A stretch of 64,000 bases of DNA from Flintibacter faecis (GTDB taxonomy: Bacteria; Bacillota; Clostridia; Oscillospirales; Oscillospiraceae): assembly GCF_014287875.1 (NCBI RefSeq), contig NZ_JACOPN010000005.1, forward strand, positions 186,001 to 250,000. The letters are read 5' to 3'. A program made the translations under genes and the position numbers. Positions 59,866 to 64,000 of the stretch are shown here, piece after piece. The notes beneath the pieces are model-generated. The model was not told the origin of the DNA. It saw nothing but the letters and a program-made list of their open reading frames with translations, and did no database searches. Each line of letters begins with the position of its first letter. Position 1 is the first letter of the stretch.

Positions 59866-59904
59866 TTTTGCGCCCCGTCACTTCATGTTGCGGGGCGCAT
59901 TTTC
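59866..59904 (+). terminator. Terminator after the UPF0210 gene
   Basis: GCGCCCCG pairs with CGGGGCGC around TCACTTCATGTTG, followed by ATTTTCTT. Confidence 0.7.
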
Positions 59905-59911
59905 TTCCCCC

Positions 59912-59940
59912 TTGACTTCAGTGGGTAAATGTGTTAAAGT
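59912..59940 (+). promoter_or_regulatory. Promoter of the prephenate dehydrogenase gene
   Basis: TTGACT (59912-59917), 17-bp spacer, TAAAGT (59935-59940), 50 bp before the start codon. Confidence 0.75.
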
Positions 59941-59989
59941 GTTCCAGATGACCGGCCCCCACCGGGTCCGGGGAAAAGAGGAACAGATT

Positions 59990-60880
59990 ATGAGCAGACA
60001 CATCGTCATCGTGGGGCTGGGCCTGATCGGCGGCTCGATGGCCAAGGCCCTCCACGGATTTGAAGATTTTGATTTGATCGGCGTGGACGTGAGCGAGCCC
60101 ACCCTGCGCTATGCCCTGGAGCAGGACATTGTGGACCGGGTGGAGCCAGACCCGGTCAAAGCCCTGGCGGAGGGCGACCTGGTGTTCCTGTGCCTGCACC
60201 CCCAGGGCATCGTGGACTTTATGGCCCAGCACCGGGACCACTTCAAGCCCGGGGCCATGGTCACCGACGTGTGCGGCGTGAAGGGGGCCATCCTAGAGGG
60301 AGCCAAAGTGCTGCCCGACACCGTGTCCTTTGTGGGCGGACACCCCATGGCGGGCACGGAGTTCTCCGGCATCCAGCACGCCCTGGTCAACATGTTCCAC
60401 GGGGCCCACTATATCCTCACGCCCAACGACCGGTCCCGCCCGGAGCACGTGGAGCTGATGGAGCGCCTGGCCGTCCACATCGGCTGCGCCAATATCGTCA
60501 AGACCACGCCGGAAAATCACGACGCCATCATCGCCTACACCAGCCAGATGATGCACGTCATCGCCGTGGCCGTGTGCGACGACCCCAGCCTGTTCCAGTA
60601 TCAGGGCTTCGAGGGGGACTCCTTCCGGGGCTGTACCCGGGTGGCCGCCCTGGACGTGCCACTGTGGACCCAGCTGTTCACCATGAACTCCAAGGCCCTG
60701 GGCAGCGCCCTGGAGGAGCTGGAGGGCAACATCCGCACCTACCGCCAGGCCATCGAAGCCGGGGACACCACGACCCTGGTGGAAAAGCTGTCCTATTCCG
60801 CCGCCCGCAAACGGAAAATGAACCGCCTGGAACTGGAAAGCGGAGCCGTGGGGCGGGAGGGGAAGAAACCGAAGGTGTAA
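59990..60880 (+). CDS. tyrA: Prephenate dehydrogenase
   Basis: A 296-aa NAD(P)-dependent enzyme of tyrosine synthesis. The Rossmann motif IVGLGLIGGSMAKAL is at ~6-20; TDVCGVKGAIL, GGHPMAGTE and the helical dimerisation half (SQMMHVIAVAV, GCTRVA) are typical. No chorismate mutase or ACT domain is attached, so it is the stand-alone form. The ATG at 59990 has AGAGGA upstream; the frame open to 59738 crosses a repeat. Confidence 0.92.
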   Translation: MSRHIVIVGLGLIGGSMAKALHGFEDFDLIGVDVSEPTLRYALEQDIVDRVEPDPVKALAEGDLVFLCLHPQGIVDFMAQHRDHFKPGAMVTDVCGVKGAILEGAKVLPDTVSFVGGHPMAGTEFSGIQHALVNMFHGAHYILTPNDRSRPEHVELMERLAVHIGCANIVKTTPENHDAIIAYTSQMMHVIAVAVCDDPSLFQYQGFEGDSFRGCTRVAALDVPLWTQLFTMNSKALGSALEELEGNIRTYRQAIEAGDTTTLVEKLSYSAARKRKMNRLELESGAVGREGKKPKV

Positions 60881-60900
60881 AATTGTGATAGGATATAAGA

Positions 60901-60932
60901 CAGCCCGGACGACGGTTTGGTCGTCCGGGCTG
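60901..60932 (+). terminator. Hairpin after tyrA
   Basis: CAGCCCGGACGAC pairs with GTCGTCCGGGCTG, a 13-bp stem. No good T-run on either side, so termination would be weak; it marks the edge of the next AT-rich island. Confidence 0.55.
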
Positions 60933-60953
60933 CTGCGTTGAGAAAAAGAAGTT

Positions 60954-61712
60954 TTATTTGGTCATACTTGTTAACCACCTGGCTATTATATTGCATTTAT
61001 CCATTTGTATTCCGCAACTTGATGTAAGTCTACTTTGCAGTTCCATGGCGCTGTAAGTATTGCTACTGAACAACGTATCTTTATACGCCTGCGCTAAGAA
61101 ACTGTTCGGCTTTCCAAATAACGTGAGAACGCCGCCTTTCTCTAAATAATCCTTAATTACCGGTGTTATTTGCGCTTTATTCATAAGATTCTCATTAAGT
61201 TGCGCACAGGAGACAAGAAAGAACGGCAGATTTGTGGAGTAGTTTAGAAAAACCATTGCATTTCCGCTAAAGTATTGAGATTTTGTATAGTGCGCTGAAT
61301 TTGTATGTGTTCCCCCGGTATGTATTCCTCCTACAGTAGCTCCAGTATATATAGTTTCTGCAGGATGATATGTATAGGAATCATTATTTAGTGCCATAGA
61401 ATCAAAAAAGAAATTGGATGTACTTGCGAGTCGATGTTTATGATCAACAAGAATGATCTGCCCATTATTATCTCGGTAAATTTGGATTGTGTCACCAATT
61501 TTCTCTGGGTTATTATAAAGTGTCATCAATAGTGTTGCTGATTTTGTTGCATCCTTTTCCGATTTATATTGTCGATACAGTGCATTATCGGGGGAGAGGG
61601 CGTTTAATTTAACTCCATTAGCGAGCGATGATTTATAAAACGGGGATGTTTTGTCAGTCAGCAATATTACAATGGCACAGATGATAAACACAATGAACAA
61701 GATGCCGTACAT
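60954..61712 (-). CDS. Hypothetical membrane-anchored protein
   Basis: A 252-aa AT-rich gene. The first ~19 residues are a membrane helix (MYGILFIVFIICAIVILL), and the rest is a polar domain with GATVGGIHTGGTHTNSAH, GNAMVFLNYS and FFLVSCAQLNE. No family recognised. The ATG has AGGGGG upstream. A 52-aa two-helix membrane protein gene lies 54 bp upstream on the same strand, so both are probably expressed together from the region next to the recombinase sites. Confidence 0.65.
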   Translation of the reverse strand: MYGILFIVFIICAIVILLTDKTSPFYKSSLANGVKLNALSPDNALYRQYKSEKDATKSATLLMTLYNNPEKIGDTIQIYRDNNGQIILVDHKHRLASTSNFFFDSMALNNDSYTYHPAETIYTGATVGGIHTGGTHTNSAHYTKSQYFSGNAMVFLNYSTNLPFFLVSCAQLNENLMNKAQITPVIKDYLEKGGVLTLFGKPNSFLAQAYKDTLFSSNTYSAMELQSRLTSSCGIQMDKCNIIARWLTSMTK

Positions 61713-61766
61713 AGTGTAATCCCCCTAAAAAGTCCTTTGATAATTTTGAATGTGAAAGTAATATTC

Positions 61767-61925
61767 CTATCTAAGATAACTAGTAACAATCAAGAGTATT
61801 ACAACAATGGCACCTACGATTGTTGCTGTTTTTGAACTTATTCCCAAATCTTTTAAACACGTTTGCCATAACTTAAATATCAAAATAAAGATGCCAAGTG
61901 CAATCAAAACTGCTAGAACCACCAT
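61767..61925 (-). CDS. Small two-helix membrane protein
   Basis: A 52-aa protein: helix one MVVLAVLIALGIFILIFKLW, a short polar loop (QTCLKDLGISSKTA), helix two TIVGAIVVILLIVTSYL. AAGGGGAGAGGTG precedes the ATG. It is AT-rich and is the first gene downstream (minus strand) of the putative recombinase-controlled segment at 61951-62089. Small proteins of this form include holin-like and toxin-like peptides, but nothing specific can be claimed. Confidence 0.65.
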   Translation of the reverse strand: MVVLAVLIALGIFILIFKLWQTCLKDLGISSKTATIVGAIVVILLIVTSYLR

Positions 61926-61950
61926 ACTGTTCACCTCTCCCCTTCTAATG

Positions 61951-61974
61951 TTTTTAAAGGTGTACTTTTACAAA
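61951..61974 (+). other. Putative serine-recombinase site 1 (core GT)
   Basis: A 24-bp imperfect dyad, TTTTTAAAGGT-GT-ACTTTTACAAA. It matches the reverse complement of site 2 (62066-62089) at 20 of 24 positions, so the two lie in inverted orientation about 91 bp apart. Confidence 0.5.
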
Positions 61975-62010
61975 TTAGTAAAATCAAGGGAATAATATCC
62001 CGAAATCCTA

Positions 62011-62039
62011 TTGCAAATAGCATAAAAGCATGTTAAACT
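62011..62039 (+). promoter_or_regulatory. Promoter-like sequence inside the putative invertible segment
   Basis: TTGCAA (62011-62016), 17-bp spacer, TAAACT (62034-62039), pointing rightward, away from the small-membrane-protein genes. Inversion between the two flanking sites would turn it toward them. Confidence 0.45.
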
Positions 62040-62065
62040 GAATTTGCTGAAAACACGGGAGAAAA

Positions 62066-62089
62066 TTTGAAAAAGTACACTTTTTCAAA
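62066..62089 (-). other. Putative serine-recombinase site 2 (core AC/GT)
   Basis: TTTGAAAAAGT-AC-ACTTTTTCAAA has perfect 11-bp arms around a 2-bp centre, the geometry of a serine-recombinase crossover site. It lies 8 bp past the recombinase stop codon, so a terminator function is an alternative. Confidence 0.5.
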
Positions 62090-62097
62090 CTTTCCAC

Positions 62098-62721
<624 letters not shown>

Positions 62722-62790
62722 TCATCTTAGAGGAAAAGAGGGACTTTTGTTGCATTTCAGCGTACACGCTGCCGCCGAAAAGGCCACCGG

Positions 62791-62841
62791 AAAACAAAAA
62801 ACCGCCCCGGACCGTTTCCAATTCAAACGGTCCGGGGCGGT
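62791..62841 (-). terminator. Terminator of the PutP gene
   Basis: ACCGCCCCGGACCGTTT pairs with AAACGGTCCGGGGCGGT around CCAATTC; AAAACAAAAA on the plus side gives the U-rich tract on the minus strand. Confidence 0.9.
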
Positions 62842-62853
62842 CTGGATTCAGGC

Positions 62854-64000
62854 TCAGGTGTTATAGCTGTCGAACATGTCGGTGATCTCCTTCTCCGGTG
62901 CGGGGGTGAGGAGGGAGACGACGACGATGGCGCACAGGGCGCACAGGAAGGCGGGCAGCAGCTCGTAGATGTTGAAGATGCCGCCCATGGGGGCCACCAG
63001 GAACTTCCACACAAAGATCATCACGCCGCCCACCACCAGGCCGGCCATGATGCCCTGGCGGTTGCTCCGCCGCCAGAACAGGGCGCACAGCATAGCGGGG
63101 CCGAAGGTGGCGCCGAAGCCGGCCCAGGCGAAGGAGACGATCTTGAACACGTTGCTGTTGGGGTCGGCGGCCAGGAAGATGGCGATGAAGGCGATGACCA
63201 CCACCGTCAGCCGGGCGGCCAGCATGTTCTGCTTGGGGGTGAGCTTCACGCCCAGCAGGTCCTGAAGCACGTTCTCGGAAAAGGCGGAGGCGGCGGCCAG
63301 CAGCTGGGAGTCGGCGGTGGACATGGTGGCCGCCAGAATACCCGCCAGAATGCACCCGGCCACAACGGCGGGCAGGATGCCATAGCTGGACAGCAGGTCA
63401 GACAGGCGGACGATGACCGTCTCGGTGGCGCTGCCCTCCAGGGAGGGGATGCGTCCGGCAGCGGAGACGGCGTGGCCCACAATGCCGATGAACACGGCCA
63501 CGGCCATGGAGATGACCACCCAGCTGGCGGCGATGCGGCGGGAGAGCTTCAGCTCGTCCTCGTGGCGGATGGCCATAAAGCGCACCAGGATGTGGGGCAT
63601 ACCGAAATAGCCCAGGCCCCAGGCCAGCATAGAGACGATGCGGATGAAGCCGTAGGGCTCGGCGGAGCCGGTGGCGGCGTTATAGGTCTGGTCAAAGTGC
63701 AGGAAGCCGGGCAGGCTGCGGGCGTGCTCCAGCACGGCACCCATGCCCCCCGCCTGGACCACGCCGAACACCACGATGATGGCCAGGGCGATGGTCATGA
63801 TGATGGACTGAATCAGGTCCATGGTCGCCACGGCGCTGAAGCCGCCCACGGAGGTATAGCTGATGATAACGATAGCGCCGATGATGACCGCCACCATATA
63901 GTCCCAGCCGAACAGACTGTTGAACAGCTTGCCGATGGCCGCCAGACCGGAGGCCACATAGGGCACGAAGAACACCAGAATGATCACGGCAGAGATGCCC
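62854..64000 (-). CDS. putP: Sodium/proline symporter (SSS family), partial at window edge
   Basis: The C-terminal ~380 residues of a PutP-type symporter; the frame is open past the window end, so the N-terminus is missing (family length ~500). Visible membrane segments include AVIIGAIVIISYTSVGGFSA, the SSS signature region MLAWGLGYFGMPHILVRFMA, and LAGILAATMSTADSQLL. It imports proline with Na+. A strong terminator follows the stop. Confidence 0.93.
   Translation of the reverse strand, partial: GISAVIILVFFVPYVASGLAAIGKLFNSLFGWDYMVAVIIGAIVIISYTSVGGFSAVATMDLIQSIIMTIALAIIVVFGVVQAGGMGAVLEHARSLPGFLHFDQTYNAATGSAEPYGFIRIVSMLAWGLGYFGMPHILVRFMAIRHEDELKLSRRIAASWVVISMAVAVFIGIVGHAVSAAGRIPSLEGSATETVIVRLSDLLSSYGILPAVVAGCILAGILAATMSTADSQLLAAASAFSENVLQDLLGVKLTPKQNMLAARLTVVVIAFIAIFLAADPNSNVFKIVSFAWAGFGATFGPAMLCALFWRRSNRQGIMAGLVVGGVMIFVWKFLVAPMGGIFNIYELLPAFLCALCAIVVVSLLTPAPEKEITDMFDSYNT

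Noticed and set aside
62066..62089. Simple terminator for the recombinase gene
   Set aside because: Possible, since TTTTC follows on the minus strand, but the stem is almost all A-T and its sequence recurs 92 bp away as a facing dyad, which a terminator would not explain. Kept as an alternative only.

Overview
The window looks like the chromosome of a high-GC, spore-forming, strictly anaerobic gut Clostridium of the Oscillospiraceae type (Flavonifractor / Pseudoflavonifractor / Lawsonibacter-like). The evidence is: a Gram-positive spc/alpha ribosomal operon with a KOW-domain RNA-binding protein between map and infA; the spore germination protease gpr beside rpsT; an [FeFe]-hydrogenase; corrinoid methyl-transfer genes; an SLH-anchored C69 peptidase; and strong GC bias (roughly 60-65 percent) broken by three AT-rich islands. 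The genus assignment is inference. No rRNA, tRNA or CRISPR array was recognised. TTG starts are common (infA, rpsT, gpr, murA, the MBL hydrolase, the hydrogenase-linked flavoprotein).

Layout. 1-9.4 kb: end of the spc operon and the alpha operon (rpsH-rplF-rplR-rpsE-rpmD-rplO-secY-adk-map-KOW-infA, then rpmJ-rpsM-rpsK-rpsD-rpoA-rplQ). A 390-bp structured repeat splits infA from rpmJ. 9.4-13.4 kb: amidohydrolase, MgtE-type Mg2+ transporter, YerB-like lipoprotein. 13.5-17.3 kb: a two-gene operon joining a NuoF/GltD-type flavoprotein to an H-cluster hydrogenase. 17.35-20.55 kb: an AT-rich remnant of a conjugative or mobilisable element carrying a NagZ-like GH3 enzyme. 20.6-27.8 kb: a corrinoid methyl-transfer locus (methyltransferase-corrinoid fusion, DUF2284, DUF4261, RACo-type activator, homocysteine methyltransferase) with a 116-bp MITE inside it. 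27.8-34.4 kb: C69-SLH protein, Na/Pi cotransporter, ABC-F ATPase.

34.6-36.8 kb: an AT-rich type II restriction-modification island (broken HTH controller, SPPY methyltransferase, NotI-family endonuclease). 37-39.3 kb: a flavodoxin-like and an LDH/MDH-like protein pair. 39.5-44.3 kb: one 1595-residue protein combining HD, alpha-solenoid, NadD/CoaD-like nucleotidyltransferase, GNAT-like and PRTase-like regions. 44.7-47.2 kb: YihY, rpsT, gpr. 47.2-48.4 kb: a repeat field with about three tandem 355-bp units. 48.5-52.7 kb: hemW and the murA-MBL-rlmH operon. 52.7-57.2 kb: rpiB, a four-gene Crp-ABC transporter operon, a TetR regulator. 57.3-60.9 kb: YfbR-like nucleotidase, the ACT (UPF0237) / UPF0210 pair, prephenate dehydrogenase. 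60.95-62.7 kb: an AT-rich island with two membrane-associated hypothetical genes and a serine recombinase whose two putative 24-bp sites face each other around a promoter-like segment. 62.85 kb to the edge: PutP-type Na+/proline symporter, cut by the window end.

The points most worth following are the candidate invertible promoter near 62 kb, the giant multidomain nucleotidyltransferase, the hairpin repeats with compensatory changes near 6 kb, the GltD-linked hydrogenase, and at least four families of dispersed intergenic repeats, two of which share a nested module.
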